DNA of 35,998 bases from contig JALVJO010000095.1 in NCBI GenBank assembly GCA_027028245.1, positions 1 to 35,998 of the forward strand, read 5' to 3'. The position numbers and the translations under genes are program-made. The notes beneath the pieces are model-generated. The model was not told where the DNA came from. It saw only the letters and a program-made list of their open reading frames with translations, and did not search any database. The stretch is from Deltaproteobacteria bacterium (lineage in GTDB: Bacteria; Desulfobacterota; Dissulfuribacteria; Dissulfuribacterales; QOAL01). How positions within the stretch are numbered: the first letter of the stretch is position 1; each line of letters begins with the position of its first letter. Shown here in pieces: positions 17,029 through 25,933 of this stretch.

Positions 17029-17075
17029 ACGGAGGCAACCACATAGACTGTAGTTGGTTGCCCCCGTCGATTTTT
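17029..17075. terminator. Bidirectional terminator between convergent genes
   Basis: ACGG-a-GGCAACCA pairs with TGGTTGCC-c-CCGT, with a run of A on the left and TTTTT on the right. This gives a T tract on each strand. It lies between the phosphorylase (+) and the large surface-protein gene (-), as expected for a shared terminator. Confidence 0.6.
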
Positions 17076-17090
17076 GCCTTTTACTCCAAT

Positions 17091-20000
17091 TTATTGTCCG
17101 AGCTGCTCTATTCTTATCCCATAGGTAAGGTGTTTTCTCTGGAGCTCAAAGTTTATCCTCATGTTTCTTAGTATCTCCCCTGCGTCTAGGTTTCCTTCTT
17201 CGGGAACGATGATGAAGTAGGGATCGCCGTCCTCGGTATATCCGTCAGGCTCAAGACCAACCTCCACCCCTGTCTTAACAGGGATACTCGGGTCGGTGAT
17301 CACAAGGCGTATCGGTCCTGAAAGGGCATCTCCTGGGTTTTCAACCGTTACCTGGATGAAGAAGCAGCGGTGGATGCGGTCGTAGAGCTGACGTGTCGAG
17401 TGAGTAATGTTGAGGGTGTCTGTTATGTCCATCCAGCTTGAAACGGCCTCATTTACTGTTATCTCTTGGGCCTCAGATGTTGCGCTTTCGCCGTCATTGT
17501 CCGTTACAGTGCATGTCGGGTGATAGGTGCCAGGATTGGCGTATGTATGACTGATGCTCCCAGTCTCTGATGTCTCATCAATCATGCCGTCCCCGTCAAA
17601 ATCCCAGGCGTAGCTTACAATCTCTCCATCCGGGTCATAGGCCTCGCATGTAAAGGACACCTCAAGTGGAGCATCGCCTGAAGTAAGTTCAGCAGTGAAT
17701 GATTCGATGACAGGAGGTTCATTTGGAATGGGTTCAAAGTTTGCCGTACAAGTTTTATCAGAATCCATCGTTATTGTACAATTGAGGTTAACACTACATA
17801 CGGAACAGTCTCCTTCCCAGCCATACAGAATATAACCTTCATTGGGAATTGCTTGTAAGGTAACAGTAGAGTCGGATGGAATTATCTCTTCTTCATCAGG
17901 AACCTGAATCCTGCCATTCTGTGGTTCTGGATCTATGGTTAATTTATAATAAATTGCTGGATTGAGTTCACGGTCAAACCTTGCCACAAATGCATCACAC
18001 AAGCCATTAAAGGATATATCATAGGTATTTTCCGTCACAGGGAAATACTGTGAATAGGTATATCCGGTAGTATAAATTGTTCCATCAGGACCTATGTCCA
18101 TGGCCGTAGCCGAGTCTCTGGAATCTAAATCTGTATCGCCCTGGCCACCAAATTGAATCATACCCATTAACCTGGTAAGGTTCAGATTCACCCTTACTAT
18201 CAATGCATCAGATTCTCCTCCGGCCATTGGATCTCCAACCACATATAAAGTACCACCATTTCCAAGTGCCAAATCATACAAATTTGTACCGACAATTACG
18301 CCTCCCTTTGAAATATAAGTCGATGCCAATAATTGAGTCAGATTAGGATTTATTTTAGAAATAAAACCATTAGCCTCACCATTATCATTGAATTCTGGTT
18401 GTATTGCGCCTTGAGTTGTAGGAAATCCTGGACCGGCAGTGCCAGTGGCAAAAATATTACCTTCTGGCCCGATGACAATAGCAGCTATATCGCTAGAGCT
18501 ACTACCTCCCAAATATGTCGATGCATAAAGAGTACTTAGATCAGGGGAGAAGGTGCTGATAAACCCACTTTGATCGGCTAATTTTGTTGACTGATATGCT
18601 CCTGGTGTAACAGGAAAATCATCAGAAGATGTATAGCCTGCCACAAATACCTTTCCATCTTGCTCTATTGCAATGCTATTTATTTGGTCAATACCATTCC
18701 CTCCAAGAAAGGTTGAGGCCATAAGTTCTGTGAGATTTGGATTGAATTTGCTGATGAAGCCATCTGAACTGGCACCATTATAAGAAGTATCGTACGTGCC
18801 AGTGGTGACAGGAAAATCACTTGTCCAGTTTGGGTAGTCTTCAGTATATCCAAATGCTTCACCTGCAACGAAGATATTTCCTTCGTTATCAAGGGAAAGG
18901 GCATGAACTGACGAGCTTGTGCCACCTAATAATGTTGAATTGATGACAGAGCTAAGGTCATTTGAGAGCCTGCACACAAAAACTTTATCTGAGCCAGGAG
19001 CCAAATATGAATCGTATGCCCCTTCGGTAGTTGGGAAATTGCTGGAAGAAGTAGTTCCTGCAATTAAAATATTATTTGTTTGTTTATCAATTATTATATT
19101 TGTTACTTCATCACTTCCATTTCCACCTATAAAGGTGGAGACAATCAGTTGGGTCAGATCTGGATTGAATTTGGATATAAAACCATCTGAGTCATTATAA
19201 TTGGTGTTGATTACACCAACAGTAGTTGGGAAATCAGCAGATTGTGTTTCCCCAACCACATAAACGTAGCCAGAGTTATCCACAACTATATCATTTGCAA
19301 TATCCCAACCTGTATCATCAATTACTGGATTATCACTACCACCTAAAAATGTTGCTGAAATAATAGGGTCTATATAAAGTGGTTTGGTTCTGTCATAATC
19401 ACCAACCCTGAATGAGTACCCAGAATCATGGAGCGTATACGAGGCCGTAACAAAGCTTTTCTTATCATTTACTATCTGATAAGCTATGGGCCGGCTCAAT
19501 ACTAAAGACCCAAGGGATGAAACAAAAAGAAGCTCACCTTGTTTATCCACATCGAGTTTTTGCACTCCAGCAACCTCTACCCTTATATCTGATGGATTTC
19601 TGCCTGGTGCAACCGTAAATATTTTCTCTACGTTATTGGCATAGGCCTTTAGTGAAAGTGTTATACCTGGACAGACATCCCCAAAGTCTATCCTGTTGAA
19701 TGCCTTTATTCCTTTGTTCCAGTTTCCGGGTTTTTTCCAGTTAATAAAGGTGATACGGTTGGTTGTCTCGTCTTCCCCCTTAAGGGAACCATTTAGTCCG
19801 GCTCTGCAGAAGGACTCTCTAACAACGAACCGCTTTGCGAAATTTTTTTTGCCTGATGCTACAAAGTTCGCCGGAAACGAGTAAACAATTGTCTTATCGT
19901 TGGTCAAAAAGACCGTCCCTTTGAAAGTGTTGGCGAAAAAGGCAACCTTCTTATTTGTAATGCCGGTATTTTGAATAAATGGTATCGAAAGCCCATGAAT

Positions 20001-20132
20001 TTTAGGAGTTATTTCCTTTTTGTATATCTTGGCTTCGCTCGGTTGACATGAAAAGGTAAAAAAAAATGAAATAAAAATGACCCAAATGATTCCCATATTC
20101 TCTTTTAAAAAATAAGATGTATTTATTTTCAT
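17091..20132 (-). CDS. Large surface protein: DUF7948-like, SBBP propeller, InlB-like and PKD domains
   Basis: This is a 1013-residue secreted protein. ATG at 20132 follows GGGGAG. A signal peptide or lipoprotein-like segment ends near FSCQPSEA. Residues about 50-255 resemble the N-terminal domain common in SBBP proteins (DUF7948-like). Residues about 257-725 are beta-propeller (SBBP) repeats, with recurring TFLGG, GNIFVAG and DFPVT-GAYD blocks. An InlB-type B repeat (about 727-803, GWEGDC and ITMDSDKTCTANFEP) and a PKD domain (about 806-890, YAWDFDGDG and HTYANPGTY) follow. The last 115 residues (DITDTLNITHSTRQLYDRI to the end) are nearly the same as the C-terminus of the next gene upstream. 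Such proteins are surface adhesins or matrix proteins; ligand unknown. Confidence 0.85.
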   Translation of the reverse strand: MKINTSYFLKENMGIIWVIFISFFFTFSCQPSEAKIYKKEITPKIHGLSIPFIQNTGITNKKVAFFANTFKGTVFLTNDKTIVYSFPANFVASGKKNFAKRFVVRESFCRAGLNGSLKGEDETTNRITFINWKKPGNWNKGIKAFNRIDFGDVCPGITLSLKAYANNVEKIFTVAPGRNPSDIRVEVAGVQKLDVDKQGELLFVSSLGSLVLSRPIAYQIVNDKKSFVTASYTLHDSGYSFRVGDYDRTKPLYIDPIISATFLGGSDNPVIDDTGWDIANDIVVDNSGYVYVVGETQSADFPTTVGVINTNYNDSDGFISKFNPDLTQLIVSTFIGGNGSDEVTNIIIDKQTNNILIAGTTSSSNFPTTEGAYDSYLAPGSDKVFVCRLSNDLSSVINSTLLGGTSSSVHALSLDNEGNIFVAGEAFGYTEDYPNWTSDFPVTTGTYDTSYNGASSDGFISKFNPNLTELMASTFLGGNGIDQINSIAIEQDGKVFVAGYTSSDDFPVTPGAYQSTKLADQSGFISTFSPDLSTLYASTYLGGSSSSDIAAIVIGPEGNIFATGTAGPGFPTTQGAIQPEFNDNGEANGFISKINPNLTQLLASTYISKGGVIVGTNLYDLALGNGGTLYVVGDPMAGGESDALIVRVNLNLTRLMGMIQFGGQGDTDLDSRDSATAMDIGPDGTIYTTGYTYSQYFPVTENTYDISFNGLCDAFVARFDRELNPAIYYKLTIDPEPQNGRIQVPDEEEIIPSDSTVTLQAIPNEGYILYGWEGDCSVCSVNLNCTITMDSDKTCTANFEPIPNEPPVIESFTAELTSGDAPLEVSFTCEAYDPDGEIVSYAWDFDGDGMIDETSETGSISHTYANPGTYHPTCTVTDNDGESATSEAQEITVNEAVSSWMDITDTLNITHSTRQLYDRIHRCFFIQVTVENPGDALSGPIRLVITDPSIPVKTGVEVGLEPDGYTEDGDPYFIIVPEEGNLDAGEILRNMRINFELQRKHLTYGIRIEQLGQ

Positions 20133-20253
20133 AATGCTCCCCTTTTTTTATGATTTCTAAACTTTTTAAGATAACCTCCAAGGATAATCCTCTAAATATA
20201 TCGCAGACAGGCCGTTGGAGGCCTGCCGCACTTTTGACCAATAACTATTAGCC

Positions 20254-22260
20254 TTACCTAGACTCTGCCTCCACCCTTATCCCATAGATTAGGCGTTTTC
20301 TCTGGAGCTCGAAGTTTATTCTCAGGTTCCTCAGTATCTCACCTGCATCCAGGCTTCCTTCCTCTGGAACAATGATGAAGTAAGGGTAGCTGTCTTCTTC
20401 GGAATAGCCCTCGGGCTCAAGGCCCACTCCAACCCCTGTCTTAACAGGGATGCTCGGGTCGGTAATCACAAGGCGCACAGGGCCAGATATGGCCTCTTCT
20501 CCTGGGTTTTCAACCGTTACCTGGATGAAGAAGCAGCGATGGATGCGGTCGTAGAGCTGACGTGCTGAATGGGTAATGTTGAGGGCATCTGTTATGTCCT
20601 GCCATCCAGGCTGGGTTAGCGGCTCAAAGTTGGCCGAGCAGGTTTTATCGGAATCCATGGTGATGGTACAGGTCGCACTTTCGCATTCGGCGCAGTCGCC
20701 TGACCAGCTAGTAAATTGATAGCCATCACCTGGCGTAGCTGTAAGGGTGACATCAGTGCCTTCCTCGTAGCTCTCGCTGCAATCTCCCGGGCAGTTGATG
20801 CCGTCTGCTGTAACTGTGCCGCCTTCTTCATGGCTTATTGATACAGTGAGACCATATTGAGCAGGTTGATAAAGGCATTGTTCAGTGATGGAGATTTCAG
20901 GTGAGCCTAACTCTGCCGTTGTATCTGCAGCGTATACAACGTCTGCCCATGCTTGTATCCCTTTGGATTTACCGGAATGTGCGGAATCAGACGAAGTTAC
21001 ACTTGTCGTTGATTCCAAGGGACAATCAGGGATACTTCCAATGGAATCAAGTTTCAACACCCAGAAATCGTTACCCGGAGACATTCCCGCTAAAATGTAT
21101 CCGCCATCACCTGTCTGCTCAACTGCAAATCCCACGGCATCGTGGTCGGCGTCGCCATATTGCTTCTGCCATTGTACATCACCAGTTGGGGAAAGTTTGA
21201 GTAGCCACAACTCTGTAGCAATGGTCCCACTGAATGAATTTGAACGGCCGACCACAATGTAACCTTCGTCATTGGTCTGGTTTATATCAAAGGCGTTATC
21301 TCTGTTATTTCCATAGTATATTTTAGCCCATTTGAGGTCACCGGTGGAATTAAGCTTCATGACCAGCGCCTCATACTGGCCAACTGATTGATATAAGGAT
21401 GCCACATAGATATATTCATTGTCTGATGTCTGCTTAATGGAGAACCTTTTACCATTTTCATCCAAATGATAAGGGAATTCCTTATTCCATTGGATTTCAC
21501 CTGTAGGACTTAATTTGATTATCCATGGGACAGCTGTCCAGTTTGAAGAAGTAGTTGTTTTACCGGCAATTATATAACCGCCATCACTTGTTTGCCGCAC
21601 AGAATAGGCCACATCATCATGTGGGTCATGGCTATAGGAGCCGTCAGGTTTTTTGCCAATGTCTTTCTGCCAGATAATAGAGCCATCGCCTGCCAGTTTC
21701 ATGGCGATTATATCGCTATACCCACCCGGATTTGATTGCATCCATCCTACAACTATATAACCACCATCAGATGTCTGTCTTGCAGAATATGCTCCTTCAT
21801 GAAGATGATCACCGTTTTGGTGATATCGTTTTTCCCATTCTATATCTCCATTGCTCTTCAGTTTCAAAATCCACATATCGATAGTCCCATCAGCAGAAAA
21901 AGATGCACTTTCTCCCGCAACTATGTATCCACCATCGGATGTTTGCTGGATGGAATATGCCTTATCGTTATTGGTGCTCCCGTATGTCCTTTGCCATTCC
22001 AATTGGCCATCACTATCAAGTTTTAGAACCAAAATATCCGCTCCACCCGCACCGAAGTTTTCTGTCCATCCGGCAACGACGTATCCGCCGTCACTTGTCT
22101 GCTGAATTGCCCTTGCTTCACCACTTGCTTCACCATAAGATCCCTCATAAGCCTTGGCCCACTCAGAGGCGCTGACTACAGGCGGAAATAAAAGCCAGGC
22201 CAGGACCACGAAAAAAACGGAGGCCCTTGCAAGCCTTAAGTAGTAGGAATACCGTTTCAT
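20254..22260 (-). CDS. Secreted repeat protein with InlB-like domain and shared C-terminal domain
   Basis: This is a 668-residue protein. ATG at 22260 follows GGAAGGAG. A signal peptide ends near PVVSASEWA. Residues about 33-420 contain roughly seven blade-like repeats, each with the pattern IQQTSDGGYIVAG and then a W-x-LKL strand and W-K-YG, typical of secreted beta-propeller proteins. An InlB-type repeat follows (about 475-545, including YQFTSWSGDC and ITMDSDKTCSANFEP). The last 119 residues repeat the C-terminal domain of the neighbouring 1013-residue protein. The two genes are 121 bp apart in the same direction and share DNA that is nearly identical in places, so the ends arose by duplication or conversion. 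Function is probably at the cell surface; partner unknown. Confidence 0.82.
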   Translation of the reverse strand: MKRYSYYLRLARASVFFVVLAWLLFPPVVSASEWAKAYEGSYGEASGEARAIQQTSDGGYVVAGWTENFGAGGADILVLKLDSDGQLEWQRTYGSTNNDKAYSIQQTSDGGYIVAGESASFSADGTIDMWILKLKSNGDIEWEKRYHQNGDHLHEGAYSARQTSDGGYIVVGWMQSNPGGYSDIIAMKLAGDGSIIWQKDIGKKPDGSYSHDPHDDVAYSVRQTSDGGYIIAGKTTTSSNWTAVPWIIKLSPTGEIQWNKEFPYHLDENGKRFSIKQTSDNEYIYVASLYQSVGQYEALVMKLNSTGDLKWAKIYYGNNRDNAFDINQTNDEGYIVVGRSNSFSGTIATELWLLKLSPTGDVQWQKQYGDADHDAVGFAVEQTGDGGYILAGMSPGNDFWVLKLDSIGSIPDCPLESTTSVTSSDSAHSGKSKGIQAWADVVYAADTTAELGSPEISITEQCLYQPAQYGLTVSISHEEGGTVTADGINCPGDCSESYEEGTDVTLTATPGDGYQFTSWSGDCAECESATCTITMDSDKTCSANFEPLTQPGWQDITDALNITHSARQLYDRIHRCFFIQVTVENPGEEAISGPVRLVITDPSIPVKTGVGVGLEPEGYSEEDSYPYFIIVPEEGSLDAGEILRNLRINFELQRKRLIYGIRVEAESR

Positions 22261-22604
22261 TGCTTTTTACTCCTTCCCGTTCCATAAATGCGGTGGCACA
22301 TTTTGATTTTTGATAAAATAAACGAAAAAGCCATATAAAAATCGCTCCTTTAAACAGCTGTTTTAAAAACTCTTTCTTCTTTTTTATTTTTGGTACCGTT
22401 ACTGGATGAACTGTGAACTGCGGAAAGAAAGGGAAGCAGGAAGAGGAGAAGGTGACAATAGGAACCTCGACCGTCATAGTGGATGTCCTTTACCATCTGA
22501 AGGTACCTTGACCACAGAAAAATCCACTTCCTTCTTCCAGAAGATAGCCAGGTAGGAGCTATCATTCAGCCAGCCTGCCTGGCCAGTAAATAATTCTTCT
22601 TTTT
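22261..22604. other. Intergenic region upstream of the secreted repeat protein gene
   Basis: This gap of about 340 bp presumably carries the promoter for the gene ending at 20254. It contains the perfect 12-bp palindrome AAACAGCTGTTT at 22352-22363, extended to near symmetry by flanking TTT/AAA. No gene is supported: the short open frames have no ribosome-binding site or recognisable product. Confidence 0.4.
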
Positions 22605-23282
22605 TCAGCCCCTCTTTTTCCTCCAGGCGAAAGCCAAACCGCAAAGCCCGCTTCCCAGTAGAAGGATTGTAGGAGGCAATGGGACAGGGGCTGGGGCGTG
22701 CTGAGTGAAGGAGATGTTCTCAACAGAAAAAGAGTCGGGAGTGCTGTAATCCCCATCACTTACTGTAAACAAGAGCTCCACTTCCTGGCCCTCCCAATTC
22801 TGGGCAAAGGCGGTAATGTCCTGGGTTACCTGGATGCCGTTTATGAGGTCAGTAGCTGATACTCCGCTCAGAAGGTCCACTGTGTCAGTGTAACCACTAT
22901 CAGAAAGGGTAACTGAAAGGGTGTCCCGAGAATCGTCTGTGGGCTCCAACCCGATCTCGAAGGAAATGTCCATGGTCCAGCCTGGTCCGTTCAGGGTGTC
23001 CAGGGTGAAGTCCTGGAGAAGGGACGCCATCCAGTCTGTATCGTCATTCTGGACAGTGGCTACCCACGCCTGGGATGGGTCGGGCGTATTTATTAGGTTA
23101 AAATGAGTATCCGTGTCAGGATCGACCGTACCACTCGATATCAGGTCACCGCTCCAGCCTGTGAAATCGCCTGTCTCAAAATTTCCATTTTGAAATGCTG
23201 CAGCAAATACCTGTGTAATACCTCCACAGAAAAAACACCCTATACATATGGCACAGATCACGACATCTTTTACTGTTTTCAT
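22605..23282 (-). CDS. PEP-CTERM-type exported protein
   Basis: This is a 225-residue secreted protein. The ATG at 23282 follows GAGGAGG. The signal peptide runs to about residue 28 (TQVFAAA). The body starts NGNFETGDFTGWS, a common beginning of PEP-CTERM beta-sandwich proteins, and is low in basic residues and rich in Asp, Thr and Ser. The C-terminus has the sorting signal: VPLPPTILLLGSG motif, hydrophobic helix and the basic end AWRKKRG. It would be cut by an exosortase, which is not encoded here. Half-sites TTTACATAAAC lie upstream, and the next upstream gene is a LuxR-type regulator. Role in the extracellular matrix is inferred from the tail only. Confidence 0.85.
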   Translation of the reverse strand: MKTVKDVVICAICIGCFFCGGITQVFAAAFQNGNFETGDFTGWSGDLISSGTVDPDTDTHFNLINTPDPSQAWVATVQNDDTDWMASLLQDFTLDTLNGPGWTMDISFEIGLEPTDDSRDTLSVTLSDSGYTDTVDLLSGVSATDLINGIQVTQDITAFAQNWEGQEVELLFTVSDGDYSTPDSFSVENISFTQHAPAPVPLPPTILLLGSGLCGLAFAWRKKRG

Positions 23283-23427
23283 TTTTTCCTCCTCTCAACT
23301 TATTCAGGTTGTTTTGGGAAAAAATAAATAGCAATGAAGATGCCGATAAAATTGCAGATAAGTAGTTGAAATAGGCGTAACTGGACGGTTATTTAAAATA
23401 TCACGTTAACAATTAAATAATTATTTC

Positions 23428-23453
23428 CATAAACAAAAATTGGTTTATGTAAA
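23428..23453. promoter_or_regulatory. Inverted-repeat candidate operator upstream of PEP-CTERM gene
   Basis: CATAAAC (23428-23434) and GTTTATG (23443-23449) are perfect inverted arms with an 8-bp spacer. Extended by TTTC on the left and TAAA on the right, they give 11-bp arms with one mismatch. It lies about 150 bp upstream of the PEP-CTERM start, and downstream of the LuxR-type gene. The half-site TTTACATAAAC recurs at 23563-23573. Confidence 0.45.
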
Positions 23454-23562
23454 ATCTAGGAGCAATTATGATAAAGAAGATTCTCCGGCCGCTAACATCC
23501 GGAAATTAGTGCTAATTTGGTGGTGTAAGGAAGGCCCAAGGCAGCGGCCAAAACGGAAAAAA

Positions 23563-23573
23563 TTTACATAAAC
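23563..23573. promoter_or_regulatory. Second copy of the TTTACATAAAC half-site
   Basis: The 11-mer TTTACATAAAC is identical to the reverse complement of the right arm at 23443-23453. It is followed by TTTTT and GTAAA, giving a shorter inverted repeat TTTAC...GTAAA. It lies about 30 bp beyond the stop of the LuxR-type gene and 280 bp upstream of the PEP-CTERM start. Confidence 0.35.
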
Positions 23574-23604
23574 TTTTTGTAAACCTTATCGTATTTTATT
23601 GGGA

Positions 23605-25011
23605 TTATTGGATATTTTTGGATATAGTGAGTTTTAAAAGCTCCCTCTTGCCCTTTACCCCTGCCTTTTCATATATCCTGTTGCAAAGGGCTTTTATGGT
23701 GCCAATGGCAAGCCCCAGGTCCTTGGCAATTTCTTTGAGCTTTTTGTTCTCCACAAGTTCCATGAAGACCTCTTTTTCCCGTTCCGAAAGTCCAAGGGTT
23801 GTTGCAATTCTTAAAAGGTTGACTTTATCTGTATTTAACGGGGCTGGGTCTGAAGGGTTGTTTGTGGCTGCAACCTCCAGTTGTGAAGGATCTGTCCGTT
23901 TTTCCGAGTTGGTGGTTGCAGGAGGCAGGGCCAGTAAAGTGGCGGATTTATCTTCTTTGTGTGCTTTCTTAAAAAGGCGGGCTGCAAGGCCCAGGGGGAT
24001 AATTGTGAGAAACAAGACGGCCAGTGCCCACTGGTAGTCTTTAAATGGATTTTGAGTAATATTTTGTGAAATAAGCATGCCAAAGACAATGGAGACAGGA
24101 AAAAGAGAAAAGCCCACAGCAGCCTGGGTAAGGTTTGGTGAAAAGGCCAATATTACAGAAATGGAAAGGCAATCCATGATTCCAAAGCCAATATCCATTA
24201 AGGGATATGCGTAAAGGGATTCGGTCTCAGGGGAAATCTGGATAATGATGCTAAGGCCCATAAGTGCTACGGCAAGATATGGTGTATAGCGAAGCAGGTT
24301 AGGAGGCGTGAAAATAACCAGCAGGATTCCCAGGACGTAGAGGGCAAGGCTTACAAGATCGAAGATCAACTGGTTGGGAAGGCCCTGGGTGTGATCCAAG
24401 ATGGAGTAATAGAGCCCTCCCAGGGTATAAAAACAGAGTAAGAAGAACCAGAACCAGGAAAGCCTTCTGGTTTTTTCATCGTGGAAGGAGATGGCACCTT
24501 TCAGTCCGGGTTCGCTTAAGGTGGTTTCTGGATCTGGGCGTGTTATCCGCCATCCAGCCAAGGCTATGGCCAGCCAGGCAAGCCCCAGTGGCCAGGGAAG
24601 CTTTTCAAAGAGTGCGAGCAAAATATTTCCTATGATTATTGCAGCCCCAACCCTGGGAATGAGCGATGATAATGAACAACCTTTTCCCAATAAGAAAAGA
24701 TGCAGTATGAGAACACCAAAGATCAGGCCAGAGATGAAAAAAACAGGGCCGATTGGCCTCCATACTGCACTGACAATGGCCATACCCTCCAAGAGCCAGA
24801 AGTAAAGGGGGAAAAGAGTGGTAGGGTAGAGTTTTCCCCACAAATATGCACCTACCGGGAGTCCCAAAATATTTCCACAAAGGAACCAGATGGTGAAGTT
24901 TTGGCTTGGTGCCCTGTTTAATAGACCTTGTTCAAGGCCCACTCCAAGAAGGATGACGGTGGTGAGAATAAATCCCCTTAAAAGTCCGTCTCTGAATATC
25001 CTTAAGAGCAT
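23605..25011 (-). CDS. Membrane-embedded LuxR-type transcriptional regulator
   Basis: This is a 468-residue protein with an unusual layout. Residues about 10-350 contain roughly 12 hydrophobic helices arranged like a transporter (MFS-like); a polar linker of about 50 residues rich in Lys, Pro, Ala and Asn follows. The C-terminus (about 405-465) is a LuxR-type helix-turn-helix: LSEREKEVFMELV, KEIAKDLGLAIGTIKALCNRIYEKAGV. The membrane part probably senses a small molecule or membrane state while the HTH domain binds DNA. No phosphoacceptor domain is present. Only a weak ribosome-binding site precedes the ATG at 25011. The next gene downstream is the PEP-CTERM gene, whose upstream region has matching inverted half-sites, making it the obvious candidate target. 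Confidence 0.8.
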   Translation of the reverse strand: MLLRIFRDGLLRGFILTTVILLGVGLEQGLLNRAPSQNFTIWFLCGNILGLPVGAYLWGKLYPTTLFPLYFWLLEGMAIVSAVWRPIGPVFFISGLIFGVLILHLFLLGKGCSLSSLIPRVGAAIIIGNILLALFEKLPWPLGLAWLAIALAGWRITRPDPETTLSEPGLKGAISFHDEKTRRLSWFWFFLLCFYTLGGLYYSILDHTQGLPNQLIFDLVSLALYVLGILLVIFTPPNLLRYTPYLAVALMGLSIIIQISPETESLYAYPLMDIGFGIMDCLSISVILAFSPNLTQAAVGFSLFPVSIVFGMLISQNITQNPFKDYQWALAVLFLTIIPLGLAARLFKKAHKEDKSATLLALPPATTNSEKRTDPSQLEVAATNNPSDPAPLNTDKVNLLRIATTLGLSEREKEVFMELVENKKLKEIAKDLGLAIGTIKALCNRIYEKAGVKGKRELLKLTISKNIQ

Positions 25012-25291
25012 GAAGTGCCGTCTTCAATTTCCAGGCACAAGTCAGTGATAGGTAATATGAGGTGATAATAAATTGCTTTTTAGCAATTGAGCCTCTGTTG
25101 GTGAAATATAATCCCACAAGTTTGGGCTTGAAATTAGACCGCCATGTCGTATTTGTCAATGAAGGCAACTATTGCCTGGGGTATTTGTCGGCCCTTGTCA
25201 GGGCTGCCAAATTGTCAATGTGGATCCTTGTGGGTCCATGGCTTAAAAGTCTTTGATGTTGGATGCATTATTTATCTTTAATTTCACCAGG

Positions 25292-25921
25292 TTATTTTAA
25301 GTCAGAAACTTGGCTTTGAGTTCTATTTGCCTCCTGCTCCTTCTTTTTCCTTCTCATGCGGAGCTGGAGTACCTGGCGGCTGAATATGTGCTCTATGAGT
25401 TTTTCCTGGTCGTCTTCCGTGATCCAAATGAATTTTACAGCTACCAGAAAGCTGTCATCTTTTTTGTCTGTCCTTACCACTTTTCCGAAACAGTTGAAAA
25501 AATAGTGTTCAGGCAGGAGACCAATGTTGAGATCCAGAAGGGTGCCGGGTTCAACTGTCTTTTCCTGTGGAAAGGCCAGACCCTTTGCACTTAAATCCAC
25601 CTTGCAGAGCCTGGTGCAATGGCCTTTAGGGCCTGACAATTCATCGCTTCCCATCATGTTCAAAAGCAGATTCAATTTCTGGTCCATGATCTCAAGGACG
25701 CTGGCCAGGTCTGGATCTTTTTCCCTGAGCCGCTTCAGGTGTTTCTTGGTCCCCTTTCTCACACTTGGATGAGTAGATTCTATCCAGGGGTCCTTGAGCC
25801 CCTGCATGTATTCATCCAGTTTTTGCCTGTAAATCTCCTCCGGGATTTCCTTGAAGCCCAGGAGTATCCTGTCCTTGATCCTGATGCTTTCCCTTTTTTC
25901 CGTATTTTTATCGCTGTTCAT
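25292..25921 (-). CDS. Atypical PilZ-domain protein, probable cyclic-di-GMP effector
   Basis: This is a 209-residue cytoplasmic protein. It has R10-x3-R14 near the N-terminus and the PilZ signature D109-L-S-A-K-G114 much later. The intervening 95 residues are predicted mostly helical (KHLKRLREKDPDLASVLEIMDQKLNLLLNMM, given here in parts: DPDLASVLEIMDQKLNLLL). This layout resembles atypical (tetrameric-type) PilZ proteins. A basic tail (LRMRRKKKEQEANR) ends it. PilZ domains bind cyclic di-GMP and adjust motility or polysaccharide production. It begins 12 bp after motB on the same strand, so it is probably in the motor operon and may tune the flagellar motor. Confidence 0.75.
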   Translation of the reverse strand: MNSDKNTEKRESIRIKDRILLGFKEIPEEIYRQKLDEYMQGLKDPWIESTHPSVRKGTKKHLKRLREKDPDLASVLEIMDQKLNLLLNMMGSDELSGPKGHCTRLCKVDLSAKGLAFPQEKTVEPGTLLDLNIGLLPEHYFFNCFGKVVRTDKKDDSFLVAVKFIWITEDDQEKLIEHIFSRQVLQLRMRRKKKEQEANRTQSQVSDLK

Positions 25922-25933
25922 GGCATTCCAATG

